From positions 1 to 64,000 of the forward strand of contig JAFQXV010000003.1 in NCBI GenBank assembly GCA_017406775.1: a DNA stretch of 64,000 nucleotides, written 5' to 3'. This DNA is from Candidatus Saccharimonadota bacterium. Lineage in GTDB: Bacteria > Patescibacteriota > Saccharimonadia > Saccharimonadales > Saccharimonadaceae. Numbering within the stretch: the stretch's first letter is position 1; each line of letters starts with the position of its first letter. The translations under genes and the position numbers were made by a program. The notes under the pieces are model-generated. The model was given only the letters and a program-made list of their open reading frames with translations, had not been told where the DNA came from and did no database searches. Positions 46,101 through 55,364 of this stretch are shown in pieces.

Positions 46101-48701
46101 TGTGTCAGTCCGTACCGGCTCCGCATCACCTTGGGACTTATAGAAATTAATCGTAAAGCTAAACTCTTGATTTCGAGCCTGATCCAAATCGCCGCTCGTC
46201 GCCGTTACTTTCTTTGAAATAATCAAATCACCAGACTCGAGGTAGTTAGTAACAGTTGCTTGCGCGCTAGCGTTACCAAATACTTCTTGTACGCCATCCT
46301 TATTTTCTGTGCCGTCATACATTACGACCGTATAATCAACTTTATTTCTAGTATAACCATCCGGTAATACCTCGGTTACCTCGTAAGTAGTACCGGTAGG
46401 CACATCTTGTACCCTAATCTTTTGGCTAACCGTTATTTTTTCATTAATCACGCCACCAGTATAGGTTTTCTTATCCGATCTTTCTTTCACTGTACCGTCG
46501 GGGTTGTAAGTATAAATACGATAAGTACCAGTTTCTTCGCTTAATGTAATAGTAATCTCGTACTCATCCTCAATTGTTTTATCTTCTTCATCATTATTAA
46601 CCACAGTTTTTCCGACTAGGATACCGCCATTTAAAGTATTTTCTAACGAGAGTTTCGTTAACGCTCCATCTTCAATCGTTGCCGTCTTTCCATCTTCGCT
46701 GAATACTACATCATGAATATTACCGCCCTCGCCAATAATCATCGGATGATATTTGCGCTTTGTAATGTGATAGTGGTTCGAGCCATCCTCGTTTAGAGAA
46801 AGCTGCTCATTGTCAAATTCGTAATCATGTCCAGCTTCAAGCACTACATATTCATCGTCACCTACCTTAACGACAGAGCCTAGTCCTCTTAAGCCTTCGG
46901 TTTCAGGCGTCCCATCAAGTTTTTTCATTACACCCGGAGCTACAGTATATTCACTTTTGCCATTCTCGTCTTCGCCAGCCCATTCATTACCACTTCCATC
47001 TCCTTTAGTAAAGGTATAATGCCTTTCTTGGTCAGGATTATCTTCTCTATCAACAAACAAATCTACTGTTACATCGCTAATATCATCTCGTTGGCCAGCA
47101 TCCATTGAATCTAACCAAACCTTTACGACGTCTAATGTTGTTTCTGGTAAATTAGTCGGGTCACGTTCTTCATCGAAATCAATCGGAATTGAGATATCGG
47201 AATAAGTTGTCTCGCCAGTATCCTCGTTCTTTGTTGCCGTCTTAAATCTAAAGGTTGCTGTATTGTTTGTAATTAGTCTAAAACTACCATCACTATTCAC
47301 GCCTAAACCAAATTTAGTCAAATCAGATTCGTCGCAAGTGCCATCATTTCTAATCGATGCGATGCAATCCATCGCTTCTTGGCTTGGCCAAACCGTAAAG
47401 GTTACCGAAGCTTTCTCGCCATTGGATAATGTTTTATGTTCACCTGGGTTCCAATGTACGCTTCCGCCTTCGAAACTTGCCTTACCCCAATCATCACCCC
47501 AAGAATCTGGAACGTTGTAACGGAAGTTGCCCGCCGTCCCATCAACTTCAGTAGAAGTTGCCGGAGTAATGCCGTCCTCGATTTGAAGATCTGCTACCGA
47601 AAGCCCCATCTTAATCTTATCAACAATTTCTGCAAATGCTTCTTCGAGCGCATCTTGGTTAGTTGCATTATAATATGTCCCACCAAGGTTCTGCATATTT
47701 GTAGCATCACCAAAAGCCCCAACAGTATAGAATTCTACATTTTCAGTACCAATTATTTCATCCGCTACGTCTTTAGCTGCACCAAAGTTCCAACCATTGT
47801 TATCATTCCTACCATTTCCCCATACTTCATCGCATACCGTAGTCCATCCATCGGTGTAACAATTATCTGTTGCATTAGAATTATATTTGCTGTCCCGGAA
47901 AGTTGGGTTACCATCAGAAACGAAGATAATATAAGTTTTATCATCATCGCCAAACGAAATACTTTTTGCCGTAGCCAATGCAGCTTCCCAGTTAGTACCA
48001 CCGCCATAGTTAGTGGCATTTACCCAGCCTTTAAAAGTATCAAGGTCGGTAGTTGGCGCAGTATGAGTTGTATTTGTTTTTACGCTTGTAGCGAAATCAA
48101 CAAAAGCCATCTCTACTACATCTTCGAGCCCAGGAGTACTAGGATCATTTTGCGAAAGAAGTTCATTAGCCAAAACATTAACAGCCGACTTTGCAACCGT
48201 CAATCTCGTTCCATTTATGGTTGTACGGGTATAGCGCGTACCAGTAAACAAATTGGTACGGTTAACGCAATCATTGTAAGTTGCATAAACCTGTGTCGAT
48301 GAGCTATCGCTATCCATTCTAGAGCAACTACCATAACTCCTTCTGTATAATTGTATATAATCGCCATCGACTTTTCTGTAGCGACCACTTGTGTTTTCTG
48401 AGTAAGAATAAGTCGTTGCTCCTGTATTCATGCTTCCAGATGAATCGAATACAACTACGACATTTGCCTTTGTGGCATCATTTTTCTGTTTTGATACGCC
48501 CTCAATCTCGAGCGTAATGTCGTACGTACCATCATTATTGGCATGTACTTTTTTTAGACTCTTCGGGATGTTTTCCTCTTCTGGCGCGAACCCAGTTGGT
48601 TCGTCGTCCGCAGCGTGAGTGTTGACGAATGAAATTGGCATGGAACCAAAAATCATCACCACCGCCGCGAAAAGATTGAAAATTTTTCGCTTTAAGCTCA
48701 T
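43200..48701 (-). CDS. Giant VWA and Cna-B-repeat surface adhesin (1833 residues)
   Basis: Secreted multidomain adhesin. A signal peptide (1-31, ending NTHAA) precedes a VWA domain (about 75-365) with an intact MIDAS start, DSSGS at 86-90, plus a later GGTNWEAAL and VSDGNP. Many beta-sandwich repeats follow, of Cna-B and Spy0128/FctA type (for example TKVWDDDENRDGLR, KIWAGEG, DKVWEDEHNKDGSRP), which often carry internal Lys-Asn isopeptide bonds. The end has PAPNTG (about 1783-1788), a hydrophobic helix and RREKE: a sortase-type signal with PNTG in place of LPxTG. No sortase gene lies in the window. It is a stand-alone gene with promoter and terminator, next to the end of the S10/spc operon. 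It probably mediates adhesion to host cells. Confidence 0.92.
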   Translation of the reverse strand: MSLKRKIFNLFAAVVMIFGSMPISFVNTHAADDEPTGFAPEEENIPKSLKKVHANNDGTYDITLEIEGVSKQKNDATKANVVVVFDSSGSMNTGATTYSYSENTSGRYRKVDGDYIQLYRRSYGSCSRMDSDSSSTQVYATYNDCVNRTNLFTGTRYTRTTINGTRLTVAKSAVNVLANELLSQNDPSTPGLEDVVEMAFVDFATSVKTNTTHTAPTTDLDTFKGWVNATNYGGGTNWEAALATAKSISFGDDDKTYIIFVSDGNPTFRDSKYNSNATDNCYTDGWTTVCDEVWGNGRNDNNGWNFGAAKDVADEIIGTENVEFYTVGAFGDATNMQNLGGTYYNATNQDALEEAFAEIVDKIKMGLSVADLQIEDGITPATSTEVDGTAGNFRYNVPDSWGDDWGKASFEGGSVHWNPGEHKTLSNGEKASVTFTVWPSQEAMDCIASIRNDGTCDESDLTKFGLGVNSDGSFRLITNNTATFRFKTATKNEDTGETTYSDISIPIDFDEERDPTNLPETTLDVVKVWLDSMDAGQRDDISDVTVDLFVDREDNPDQERHYTFTKGDGSGNEWAGEDENGKSEYTVAPGVMKKLDGTPETEGLRGLGSVVKVGDDEYVVLEAGHDYEFDNEQLSLNEDGSNHYHITKRKYHPMIIGEGGNIHDVVFSEDGKTATIEDGALTKLSLENTLNGGILVGKTVVNNDEEDKTIEDEYEITITLSEETGTYRIYTYNPDGTVKERSDKKTYTGGVINEKITVSQKIRVQDVPTGTTYEVTEVLPDGYTRNKVDYTVVMYDGTENKDGVQEVFGNASAQATVTNYLESGDLIISKKVTATSGDLDQARNQEFSFTINFYKSQGDAEPVRTDTETCAAVKHDETCTIKNIPKGWYYEIVEAAKAGFNGGVETTKTGTIVKGDNKAEFTNDYAVTPVDAEIIAHKAFAQGYQQFWIDSDSFELQLIGDNEIIDSQNATLSGSEVKFERRYTNPGTYNYVITEKTQNADGSSAFRQGVHRVADDSDIEVTVVVEDNGEGALVIKSITYKKTDQTIYNMYEDTKTYGTDKELEFTKVLEGRDWRSTDEFKFKITGSDGAPMPATKEFTIKNSTTDHKASFGTIKFSEQDAGNTYVYTVSEEFDVPSVEAKDGKDSVTFTVEVVFDKEEGTLNLVVSDYENTFTNVYKTVNLTATKVWDDDENRDGLREETFEGFYVAVKNDEGEFVDYQELDLMLETHADKDYEFADLPEKNADGEEIEYEIVEASACSGKEKGAILCTEYEPEEDDPYTVTIEDGVITNFHEPELYNETGELTVKKIWAGEGNNMTIPGSVSVDLLANGKVIDSAEIVKGQNNEWTYTFTDLYLNDSGEPIEYSVQESAIGETAFGENESVIVAINKEGAIEGSWTKSVDNEKYEVTNTWKEADDEIVYEGDTEFKIKKVDENYKPLSDVVFAVEGHSDKTTDKNGEITINVPITKTEKEESFEYVISEKEAKEGYDLVEGSATVTISCTSEFTDKDTDALINTYTKTCTFSGEGDEAFEWDAEEFTLTVVNERSLAKSLTIKKTVEGLSAEVLTDLEFTIEGPEDFGEEGKLTLKASEDCTISDDTITCDVDDRIPTGNYTVTESNAEVEYFELTVSGDNEVEKEVAKDDEVVFEITNTYDVEKVEYYVDKVWEDEHNKDGSRPESLTINLLANGEVVDTLELTMKDAYIIDESDEDYVTGDIWGSLWEGLPYADENAEVIVYTVEEVLESDGYEQLAVFGDEYASTFLNYHKPVDPCAEGGCGGDVIPPAPNTGMMTGLLGEGLTSAGWVGNVLGSVAIMILGVSLFAAGRREKENVTE

Positions 48702-48731
48702 ATTATTTACTCCTTCGCTAATATTGCCGCC

Positions 48732-48760
48732 ATTATATCACGCCTGTCAAACAGGGGCAA
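48732..48760 (-). promoter_or_regulatory. Adhesin promoter with a palindrome in the spacer
   Basis: TTGCCC (48755-48760), a 17-nt spacer and TATAAT (48732-48737). The spacer contains CCTGT-CAA-ACAGG (48743-48755), a possible operator. GAAGGAG precedes the start codon. Confidence 0.6.
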
Positions 48761-48781
48761 CGATAAGCGCTTTCAGAGAAC

Positions 48782-48812
48782 AAAAAAATAACCCCGAAGG
48801 GTTATTTTTTAT
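48782..48812. terminator. Terminator after rpsH
   Basis: AATAACCC / GGGTTATT stem with TTCG loop on the coding strand, followed by T7. It ends the S10/spc-1 operon right after rpsH. Confidence 0.92.
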
Positions 48813-48826
48813 TAAGTTTAGTCTTA

Positions 48827-49228
48827 TTACCAAACCTTAACTAAGATTTCACCACCTAAGCGGTTTTTCTTAGCTTCGCGACCAGTCATTAATCCCTTAG
48901 AAGTAGACACAATAATCATACCTCTACCAGACTTAACGGTTGGCAAATCGTCAGCCGCAGAGTAAACTCTTTGTCCAGGCTTAGATACCTTAGTGATTTC
49001 ATTAATTTTAGCGTTTTGACCAGCTTCATTAATGGTCACCTTTAAAATTCCGCGTGGTTTACCCTCTTGTACCTCAAAGCCAGCAATATAGCCATTGCGA
49101 GCCAGCACTTCTACCACCTGAGTTTTAAGCTTAGAAGTCGGGACAAGAATTTCGTTCTTAGAGACCTTTACTGCGTTACGGATACGAGTAATAAGGTCTG
49201 CAATTTGATCTGTTGATTGTATAGACAT
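48827..49228 (-). CDS. rpsH: Ribosomal protein uS8
   Basis: 16S rRNA-binding protein, 133 residues, starting DQIADLITRIRNA and ending with the conserved IIVSTSKGLMTGREAKKNRLGGEIL region. It is the last gene before a terminator. rplF, its usual next gene, is about 24 kb away. Confidence 0.97.
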   Translation of the reverse strand: MSIQSTDQIADLITRIRNAVKVSKNEILVPTSKLKTQVVEVLARNGYIAGFEVQEGKPRGILKVTINEAGQNAKINEITKVSKPGQRVYSAADDLPTVKSGRGMIIVSTSKGLMTGREAKKNRLGGEILVKVW

Positions 49229-49244
49229 ATCTTCTCCTTTCTCC

Positions 49245-49514
49245 TTACCAGCTACTCTTAGTTACACCAGGAATTTCACCCTTAGATGCTTTTTCCCGGA
49301 AATTAATACGAGAGAGACCAAAACGGCGCATGTAACCACGTGGACGGCCGTCCAAAAGATCACGATTCTTTAACCTAGTTGGGCTAGAATTGCGTGGCAA
49401 TTTCTGCAAACCTTCTAAATCGCCGGCCGCCTTTAATGCAGCACGTTTGTCCTTATATTTGTCGTACATTTTTTGTCGTTTTTCGTCACGGAGCACTGCA
49501 GATTTTTTTGCCAT
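49245..49514 (-). CDS. rpsN: Ribosomal protein uS14 (zinc-free form)
   Basis: 89 residues from MAKKSAV, the start preceded by an AAGGAGACAAG-type ribosome-binding site; the longer frame to 49550 overlaps rplE and is not needed. The C-terminus [22 protein letters not shown] is diagnostic. It lacks the CxxC zinc ribbon pairs, so it is the C-minus type. Confidence 0.96.
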   Translation of the reverse strand: MAKKSAVLRDEKRQKMYDKYKDKRAALKAAGDLEGLQKLPRNSSPTRLKNRDLLDGRPRGYMRRFGLSRINFREKASKGEIPGVTKSSW

Positions 49515-49515
49515 C

Positions 49516-50121
49516 TTACTTGTCTCCTTTCTTCTCAAACGGCATTCCAAAGAGTTCTAGCAACTTATAGCTTCCTTCCTTTGAACCATTTTTAATAATA
49601 AACGTTACCTCTAGACCATGCAAAGCTGATGCATCTTCAAAAGTAATTTCTGGAAATACAGTTTGCTCTTTTAGGCCTAAATTGTAATTACCTTGTGCGT
49701 CAAATGCATTACCTGGCACACCATGAAAATCACGTACATGTGGCAAAGTAATGTTGATTAAGCGATCTACAAACTCGTACATCTTATCGTTTCTTAAAGT
49801 TACGAGATAGCCAACTGGCGCACCCATACCTTTACGAATTTTAAACGTTGCGATAGATTTTTTAGCTAAACGAGAAGTAGGAGCTTGACCAGTAATCTTA
49901 GCCAAGGTTAGTTCTACCGTCTCGGTAAACTTCTTATCTTCACGTTTTTTTCCTACGCCACAAGATACTACAACTTTTTTGAGTTCTGGCACTTGGCTAA
50001 CGTTCTTTAGATTAAGTTCCTTAACCAATTTAGCTTTTAACTCGTTATTGTAGAGCTCTTTGAGGCGTGGTTGTGCTTTAGCTACTTTTGTAGCTTTGGC
50101 AGCCGTTTTCTTTTCCGCCAT
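49516..50121 (-). CDS. rplE: Ribosomal protein uL5
   Basis: 5S rRNA-binding protein, 201 residues, with a Lys/Ala-rich N-terminal extension of about 20 residues. [10 protein letters not shown] and [11 protein letters not shown] are the expected segments. It overlaps the rplX stop by one base. Confidence 0.97.
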   Translation of the reverse strand: MAEKKTAAKATKVAKAQPRLKELYNNELKAKLVKELNLKNVSQVPELKKVVVSCGVGKKREDKKFTETVELTLAKITGQAPTSRLAKKSIATFKIRKGMGAPVGYLVTLRNDKMYEFVDRLINITLPHVRDFHGVPGNAFDAQGNYNLGLKEQTVFPEITFEDASALHGLEVTFIIKNGSKEGSYKLLELFGMPFEKKGDK

Positions 50122-50414
50122 TATTTAGCTCCTTTCTTAGCCTTTTTATCGGCTTTTTCAGTTTTCTTGGTGGCTTTTTCGAATTTAGCCGCTTCTACTA
50201 GCTTTAAATTCGATAAGTCAATTCCAACATGAATGGTTTTCTTGCCGCCAGCAGGATTTAGGTAAGACTTTTTCATGTGGCGCTCCACCATGCCAATACC
50301 TTCTAGACAAGCCTTACCATTTTTGCGATCAATCTTGACGATTTTCGCTTCTGTACCCTTGTTGTCGCCAGCAATTACGCGTACTTTATCGTTAATCTTT
50401 AAATTCTGTGCCAT
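50121..50414 (-). CDS. rplX: Ribosomal protein uL24
   Basis: KOW-domain assembly protein, 97 residues, with NDKVRVIAGDNKGTEAKI and a Lys-rich tail (KKTEKADKKAKKGAK). Confidence 0.96.
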   Translation of the reverse strand: MAQNLKINDKVRVIAGDNKGTEAKIVKIDRKNGKACLEGIGMVERHMKKSYLNPAGGKKTIHVGIDLSNLKLVEAAKFEKATKKTEKADKKAKKGAK

Positions 50415-50415
50415 T

Positions 50416-50784
50416 TTAAAGTACCTCCGGTGCCAAGCTTACGATTTTCATAAAACCAAGGTCGCGTAATTCGCGAGGAATTGGACCAAACACACGCGTA
50501 CCTTTTGGTGTTTTATCATCGTTTACGAGTACTGCTGCATTTTCATCAAAACGAATTGTCGAACCATCTGGACGACGGATTGGCTGACGTGTGCGCACGA
50601 TTACGGCTCGCACTACAGCTTTTTTCTTAACGTTACCATTTGGTGTAGCTTCCTTTACAGAGCAAGTTACAATATCACCAACTCTTGCATAACGAGCACG
50701 AGTGCCACCAAGCACGCGGATTACTCCAAGTTCCTTAGCGCCACTATTGTCGGCAACTTTTAATCTACTTTCTTGTTGAATCAT
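50416..50784 (-). CDS. rplN: Ribosomal protein uL14
   Basis: 122 residues starting [18 protein letters not shown], the canonical L14 beginning, and ending with [18 protein letters not shown]. Confidence 0.98.
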   Translation of the reverse strand: MIQQESRLKVADNSGAKELGVIRVLGGTRARYARVGDIVTCSVKEATPNGNVKKKAVVRAVIVRTRQPIRRPDGSTIRFDENAAVLVNDDKTPKGTRVFGPIPRELRDLGFMKIVSLAPEVL

Positions 50785-50786
50785 GA

Positions 50787-51146
50787 TTAAGCCTCCTCCC
50801 CTTCTGACTCTGCGCTAGCTGCTTTTTTGGCTTTAGCCTCAGCATCAGCACCAACTTTTTCAGGCAATTCAACCTTATTTACGTCTTCTTTTAGTTCTAC
50901 TGTACCACGTGATTTCTCGATAACTTTTACCAAGGTATAAGCCTTAGTTTTGGAAATCGGACGGCTCATAGAAATTTCTACCAAATCCCCCACCTTGGCT
51001 TCATTTTTTTCATCATGAGCAGTGTATTTACGAGTCTTGGTGTACTGTTTCCGATAAAGTGGGTGAGTTTCGCGGTTCGCGATGGAGACGGTAATGGTCT
51101 TATCACGCTTATCGGAGGTTACTACACCTACGAGTGTATGTGCCAT
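50787..51146 (-). CDS. rpsQ: Ribosomal protein uS17
   Basis: OB-fold protein of 119 residues, about 30 longer than E. coli S17 because of an acidic/Ala-rich C-terminal tail ([18 protein letters not shown]). It starts 1 nt after the rplP stop, so rpmC (uL29), normally between them, is absent here. Confidence 0.95.
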   Translation of the reverse strand: MAHTLVGVVTSDKRDKTITVSIANRETHPLYRKQYTKTRKYTAHDEKNEAKVGDLVEISMSRPISKTKAYTLVKVIEKSRGTVELKEDVNKVELPEKVGADAEAKAKKAASAESEGEEA

Positions 51147-51147
51147 C

Positions 51148-51567
51148 TTAAAACTCCTCTCTCTTAATTATTTTACATTTTACCGGCAATTTATGCGATG
51201 CTAGACGTAACGCTTCACGCGCTTTATCCTCAGTAACATCAGCAATTTCAAACATTACAGTACCTGCTTTTACTTTTGCTACATAAAATTGCGGCTCACC
51301 TTTACCAGAACCCATTTTTACGTCTAGAGGTTTCTTTGATACAGGTGTGTGTGGGAAAATTCTAATCCAAATTTTACCACCACGCTTTACATAACGTGTG
51401 ATAGCTTGACGTGCGGCCTCGATTTGACGGCTAGTAATGCGCTCATTATCAAGCGACATTAAACCCCATTCGCCAAATGCTACTGTATTACAACGTGTCG
51501 CCACGCCCGCATTTTTACCTTTACGTACCTTGCGATGTGGTACTTTTTTCGGAATTAATATAGCCAT
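51148..51567 (-). CDS. rplP: Ribosomal protein uL16
   Basis: 139 residues starting with [12 protein letters not shown] and containing [24 protein letters not shown], diagnostic for L16. Confidence 0.98.
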   Translation of the reverse strand: MAILIPKKVPHRKVRKGKNAGVATRCNTVAFGEWGLMSLDNERITSRQIEAARQAITRYVKRGGKIWIRIFPHTPVSKKPLDVKMGSGKGEPQFYVAKVKAGTVMFEIADVTEDKAREALRLASHKLPVKCKIIKREEF

Positions 51568-51568
51568 T

Positions 51569-52195
51569 TTACTTCTCCCCCTTATAAATCCAAACTTTAA
51601 CGCCTACGATACCAGCAATAGTTGGTGCATGATGACAGTAAAAGTCAATATCTGCCCTTAGCGTATGTAGAGGCACTGAGCCTTCAATGAATTTTTCACG
51701 GCGGCTCATTTCAGCACCGTTCAAACGTCCTGCTACTTCAATACGTACACCTTTAGCCCCTGCATTCATTGAAGACGAAAGAGCCATCTTAACTGCACGA
51801 CGAAAATTCATACGCTTACCAAGCTGAAAACCAATATTTTCTGCCACTAACTTAGCATTAAGTTCTGGTTTCTTAACTTCTTCTACGTTGATCCTGATTG
51901 GACCTTCTACGATTTTTTCGAGCTGCTTCTTAAGCTCGTTGATACCTGCGCCTTGCTTACCAATTACTGCGCCCGCCTTAGCGGTCAAGATTGTAATTGT
52001 AGTAAGATTAGCGGAGCGTTCAATATTGACCCGTGCAATCGTTGGGCGACTACTAAATCGCTTCTCGATAATCTCACGGATCTTGTCGTCTTCCACTAGC
52101 CAGCGACGAAAATTGCTCTTCCTGGTAAACCATTTTGAAGACCAATCTTTGCTAACCTGGAGACGGTAAGAGATGGGATTAACCTTCTGACCCAT
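51569..52195 (-). CDS. rpsC: Ribosomal protein uS3
   Basis: 208 residues with the [11 protein letters not shown] start, a KH domain ([19 protein letters not shown]) and the C-terminal [11 protein letters not shown] segment. Confidence 0.97.
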   Translation of the reverse strand: MGQKVNPISYRLQVSKDWSSKWFTRKSNFRRWLVEDDKIREIIEKRFSSRPTIARVNIERSANLTTITILTAKAGAVIGKQGAGINELKKQLEKIVEGPIRINVEEVKKPELNAKLVAENIGFQLGKRMNFRRAVKMALSSSMNAGAKGVRIEVAGRLNGAEMSRREKFIEGSVPLHTLRADIDFYCHHAPTIAGIVGVKVWIYKGEK

Positions 52196-52196
52196 A

Positions 52197-52607
52197 TTAC
52201 TTTTTCTCCTTCTTGTCTGCTTCAGCTTTTTTAGCTGGCGCAGCCTTCTTTACTTTTTCTTCGCCTGCGACCTCAACAAAAATGTTGGACGAAATCTTCT
52301 CAAACGGAAGTGCGCGACCACGAGATGCTGGTTTATAACGACGCATTCTAGTGCCACTAGTTACAAAAATTCTTGCAATTCTAATAGTTTTAGGATCGAT
52401 ACTTACTTTAGAATTATTAAGTAAGTTTGCATTAGCAGATTCTACCGCCTTAAGTACAGCACGAGCTGCCTTTCTTGGGGTATGTTCCAAGATTACCACT
52501 GCGTCTGCAACATAGCGATCTCTCACTAAGCTTGCAACCACATTAGTTTTGCGTGGCAAAGAATCGATTCCTTTTTCATATGCATGTGCAAAATATGTTT
52601 CCGCCAT
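52197..52607 (-). CDS. rplV: Ribosomal protein uL22
   Basis: 136 residues lining the exit tunnel, with RVFVTSGTRMRRYKPASRGRA-type beta hairpin (here IFVTSGTRMRRYKPASRGRA) and a Lys-rich C-terminal extension. Confidence 0.96.
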   Translation of the reverse strand: MAETYFAHAYEKGIDSLPRKTNVVASLVRDRYVADAVVILEHTPRKAARAVLKAVESANANLLNNSKVSIDPKTIRIARIFVTSGTRMRRYKPASRGRALPFEKISSNIFVEVAGEEKVKKAAPAKKAEADKKEKK

Positions 52608-52610
52608 AAT

Positions 52611-52901
52611 TTATTTCCCTTTCGCGGCTGCAGCCTCTGCAGCTTTTTTGCCACCATGGCGTTTAAATTTACGAGTTGGCGCAAATTCACCAAGCTTATG
52701 ACCAACCATGTTTTCAGAAATAAACACTGGTACATGCACTTTACCGTTGTGTACGGCAATCGTTCTACCTACCATTTCTGGCGAAATAGTAGATTGTCTA
52801 GCCCAGGTTTTAACCACAGTACGATCTTCGCTGGAAAGTGCGGCAATCTTCTTGGCGAGTTTATAGTCCACAAACGGACCCTTCTTAAGACTCCTCGACA
52901 T
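52611..52901 (-). CDS. rpsS: Ribosomal protein uS19
   Basis: 96 residues starting [14 protein letters not shown] and containing [27 protein letters not shown] in the standard place. Confidence 0.97.
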   Translation of the reverse strand: MSRSLKKGPFVDYKLAKKIAALSSEDRTVVKTWARQSTISPEMVGRTIAVHNGKVHVPVFISENMVGHKLGEFAPTRKFKRHGGKKAAEAAAAKGK

Positions 52902-53737
52902 TATTTCCTCTTTCCTTCGTGGCGACTGCGCACGATCATTTTATTAGTTTTCTTATTATGACGGGTACGATAACCAAGTGTAAGCTGACCCCATGGTGTA
53001 CGAGGAGCTTTACCGGTACCGTGACGACCACCGTCACCACCACCGTGTGGGTGATCTGACGCATTCATTACTACGCCACGTACGGTTGGACGAATACCCT
53101 TACGACGCTTTCTACCAGCTGCACCAATTTTAATATTTTGGTGTTGCACGTTAGAAACAGTACCAATTGATGCTTCGCAAGCTACCAAAACCTTACGCAC
53201 CTCGCCAGATGGCATTCTTAAAGTGGCATAGCCATTTTCTTTTGCCATCAACTGTGCGGATGCACCAGCAGCACGCACCATTTGTGCGCCTTTGCCAGGA
53301 GCAAGCTCAATTGCGTACACAAAAGTACCCACTGGAATGTTTTCTAAAGGCATACGGTTACTATTTTCTACTTCAATTTCCTTACCAGTCTTGAAGGTAG
53401 TACCTTTAGTCATCTTAGTATCGGCAAGTATATAATAATAAGTACCATTTTCATCTTTTACGCGAGCAATCCGAGCACTACGATTAGGATCATACTCAAT
53501 TTCTTCAACTGTAAAAGTAAGTTCTGCTGGTAATTTATAAGTTACGATACGATAATGACGTTTTACACCGCCACCACGATGACGTACTGTAATACGACCT
53601 TGATTATTTTTACCGGCCTGTTGCTTTTTTGCCAGTAAAAGCGATTTCATCGGCTTTTTGGTGGTAATTTGGTCAAAATCCTGTGTGGTTTTTTGACGTT
53701 GTGCCGGTGTCATTGGGCGATATGCTTTAATAGCCAT
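52901..53737 (-). CDS. rplB: Ribosomal protein uL2
   Basis: 278 residues. The peptidyl-transferase-proximal loop [22 protein letters not shown] and the N-terminal [17 protein letters not shown] are intact. One-base overlaps with both neighbours show tight coupling. Confidence 0.98.
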   Translation of the reverse strand: MAIKAYRPMTPAQRQKTTQDFDQITTKKPMKSLLLAKKQQAGKNNQGRITVRHRGGGVKRHYRIVTYKLPAELTFTVEEIEYDPNRSARIARVKDENGTYYYILADTKMTKGTTFKTGKEIEVENSNRMPLENIPVGTFVYAIELAPGKGAQMVRAAGASAQLMAKENGYATLRMPSGEVRKVLVACEASIGTVSNVQHQNIKIGAAGRKRRKGIRPTVRGVVMNASDHPHGGGDGGRHGTGKAPRTPWGQLTLGYRTRHNKKTNKMIVRSRHEGKRK

Positions 53738-54141
53738 TACTTATTCTCCTTCCCTGCATTCTTGTCCGCCTTCTTAGCCTTGGCTTCGGCTTTATTGGCT
53801 TCCTTTGCGCTGGTTTTATCTTCAGGCTCATCAAATACTCTAATTGAATCACCCTTCTTTAATCTTACATAGGCAAACTTCTTGTCCTGGCGATGAGTAA
53901 TGCCTGGATAAGCATGTTTACCTTTACTAAACTTGGTTTTCTTGCCATTACGAATCAACGTACGTACATCCGTAACAGTTACGTTAAACTCTTTTTCAAC
54001 CATTCTTGCAATTTCTTGCTTAGAAGTAGTACGCTTTACTGGGAAAACGTAAATTCTATTAGTCTGCTCTAGGTAGCTTTTTTCGGTTGCACGAGGCTCT
54101 AAAAGATGTAGTTCAATATTAGTCTTATCGTCTTTAGCCAT
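53737..54141 (-). CDS. rplW: Ribosomal protein uL23 with extensions
   Basis: 134 residues: an L23 core (EPRATEKSYLEQTNRIYVFPV...VTDVRTLIRNGKKTKFSKG) plus an unusually long Lys/Ala-rich C-terminal tail of about 35 residues. Confidence 0.95.
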   Translation of the reverse strand: MAKDDKTNIELHLLEPRATEKSYLEQTNRIYVFPVKRTTSKQEIARMVEKEFNVTVTDVRTLIRNGKKTKFSKGKHAYPGITHRQDKKFAYVRLKKGDSIRVFDEPEDKTSAKEANKAEAKAKKADKNAGKENK

Positions 54142-54142
54142 C

Positions 54143-54742
54143 TTACTTCTCCTCTCCGATTAGCCACTTTTCAGTGAGCTTTAATGCTTCTTCGCTAAAC
54201 ACAATCGCATCTGCATTCATGATGTCAAAAACATTAAGATAGGTAGCGCGTACCAACTTGACATTTGGTAGGTTGTTAGTGGAGCGTAAAACTTCTGGCG
54301 TTTTTTCTGCCGCTACCGCTAATACATTTTTACCATCTAACTTCATGTCCTTGAGTACTTTAGCTGCACTCTTGGTTTTACCGTCTAATTTTACGGTTGG
54401 ATCCAAGATAAACACAGCCTTGTCGGCGTTTTTCATGCTTAAAGCCTGACGTACCGCAAGCAATTTGCTGCTTTTTGCAATCTTTTTAGTAAAGTTTTCA
54501 TTGCCGGTGCGTCCAAACGCTACGCCACCATGACGCCAAATTGGGTTACGAGTAGAACCAAAACGTGCTCTACCAGTACCTTTTTGCTTCCAAGGCTTCT
54601 TGCCACCACCACGAACTTCACCGCGCTTCAATGTTTTAGCGTGAGAAGAACGTGAATTTGCAAGATATGCATCGTAAGCGAGTTTCACGAGTTCATGGTT
54701 TTCTACATTTAAACCAAAGATGTCTTTATTTAAAGTCGCCAT
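54143..54742 (-). CDS. rplD: Ribosomal protein uL4
   Basis: 199 residues with the tunnel loop GGGKKPWKQKGTGRARFGSTRNPIWRHGGVAFG in the expected position and a Rossmann-like C-terminal half. Confidence 0.97.
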   Translation of the reverse strand: MATLNKDIFGLNVENHELVKLAYDAYLANSRSSHAKTLKRGEVRGGGKKPWKQKGTGRARFGSTRNPIWRHGGVAFGRTGNENFTKKIAKSSKLLAVRQALSMKNADKAVFILDPTVKLDGKTKSAAKVLKDMKLDGKNVLAVAAEKTPEVLRSTNNLPNVKLVRATYLNVFDIMNADAIVFSEEALKLTEKWLIGEEK

Positions 54743-54743
54743 A

Positions 54744-55364
54744 TTACTCCTTTCCCTCCACTGATACTATGCCTTTACGAGGGCCAGGTACTGCACCTTT
54801 AAGACCAATTAGGTTATTTTCAACATCAATATAGGCAACTACCAAATTTTTGACCGTAACTTGATCGTGCCCCATACGACCTGGCATTTTCTTACCCTTC
54901 CAGACTTTTTGTGGATACATCGAGCCAATTGAACCAACCCGACGAATATTACCTTTAAAGCCGTGAGTATTGCGAGATTCGTTGAAATTCCAACGCTTTA
55001 CCGTACCAGCATAACCTTTACCTTTGCTAGTACCAACTACTGTGACCTTATCACCAATCTTAAAACTTTCAACTGTCAGCTGATCGCCCAGTTTAATATC
55101 TTCAGGAATTGCATCAACTCTGAATTCTTTTAATGTCTTAGGATTGATATTTTCACCAGCCTTTTTTACGTGGCCAGTAACCGACTTGCTCAGATTCTTA
55201 CCCTGACCGTAGCCCACTTGCACAGCATTATAACCATCAGTTTCGACGGTTTTTATCTGAGTCACTGTACACGGACCGGCTTGAAGGATAGTTACAGGAG
55301 TAACTTCACCCGTATCGCCGATGATCTGGGTCATACCAATTTTGGTGCCGAGAATGACTTGCAT
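54744..55364 (-). CDS. rplC: Ribosomal protein uL3
   Basis: 206 residues starting MQVILGTKIGMTQI with the conserved MPGRMGHDQVTVKNL region. It is the first gene of the operon here; rpsJ (uS10), which usually precedes it, is absent. AAAGGAAAGGAAAAGG stands before the ATG. Confidence 0.97.
   Translation of the reverse strand: MQVILGTKIGMTQIIGDTGEVTPVTILQAGPCTVTQIKTVETDGYNAVQVGYGQGKNLSKSVTGHVKKAGENINPKTLKEFRVDAIPEDIKLGDQLTVESFKIGDKVTVVGTSKGKGYAGTVKRWNFNESRNTHGFKGNIRRVGSIGSMYPQKVWKGKKMPGRMGHDQVTVKNLVVAYIDVENNLIGLKGAVPGPRKGIVSVEGKE

Noticed and set aside
43193-48618. Many plus-strand frames opposite the giant adhesin
   Set aside because: They are antisense shadows of the adhesin gene, with no ribosome-binding sites and low-complexity Ser/Thr/Phe-rich translations.
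48745-48750. TTGACA as the -35 box of the adhesin promoter
   Set aside because: It lies only 7 nt from the TATAAT box, too close; TTGCCC at 17 nt fits better.
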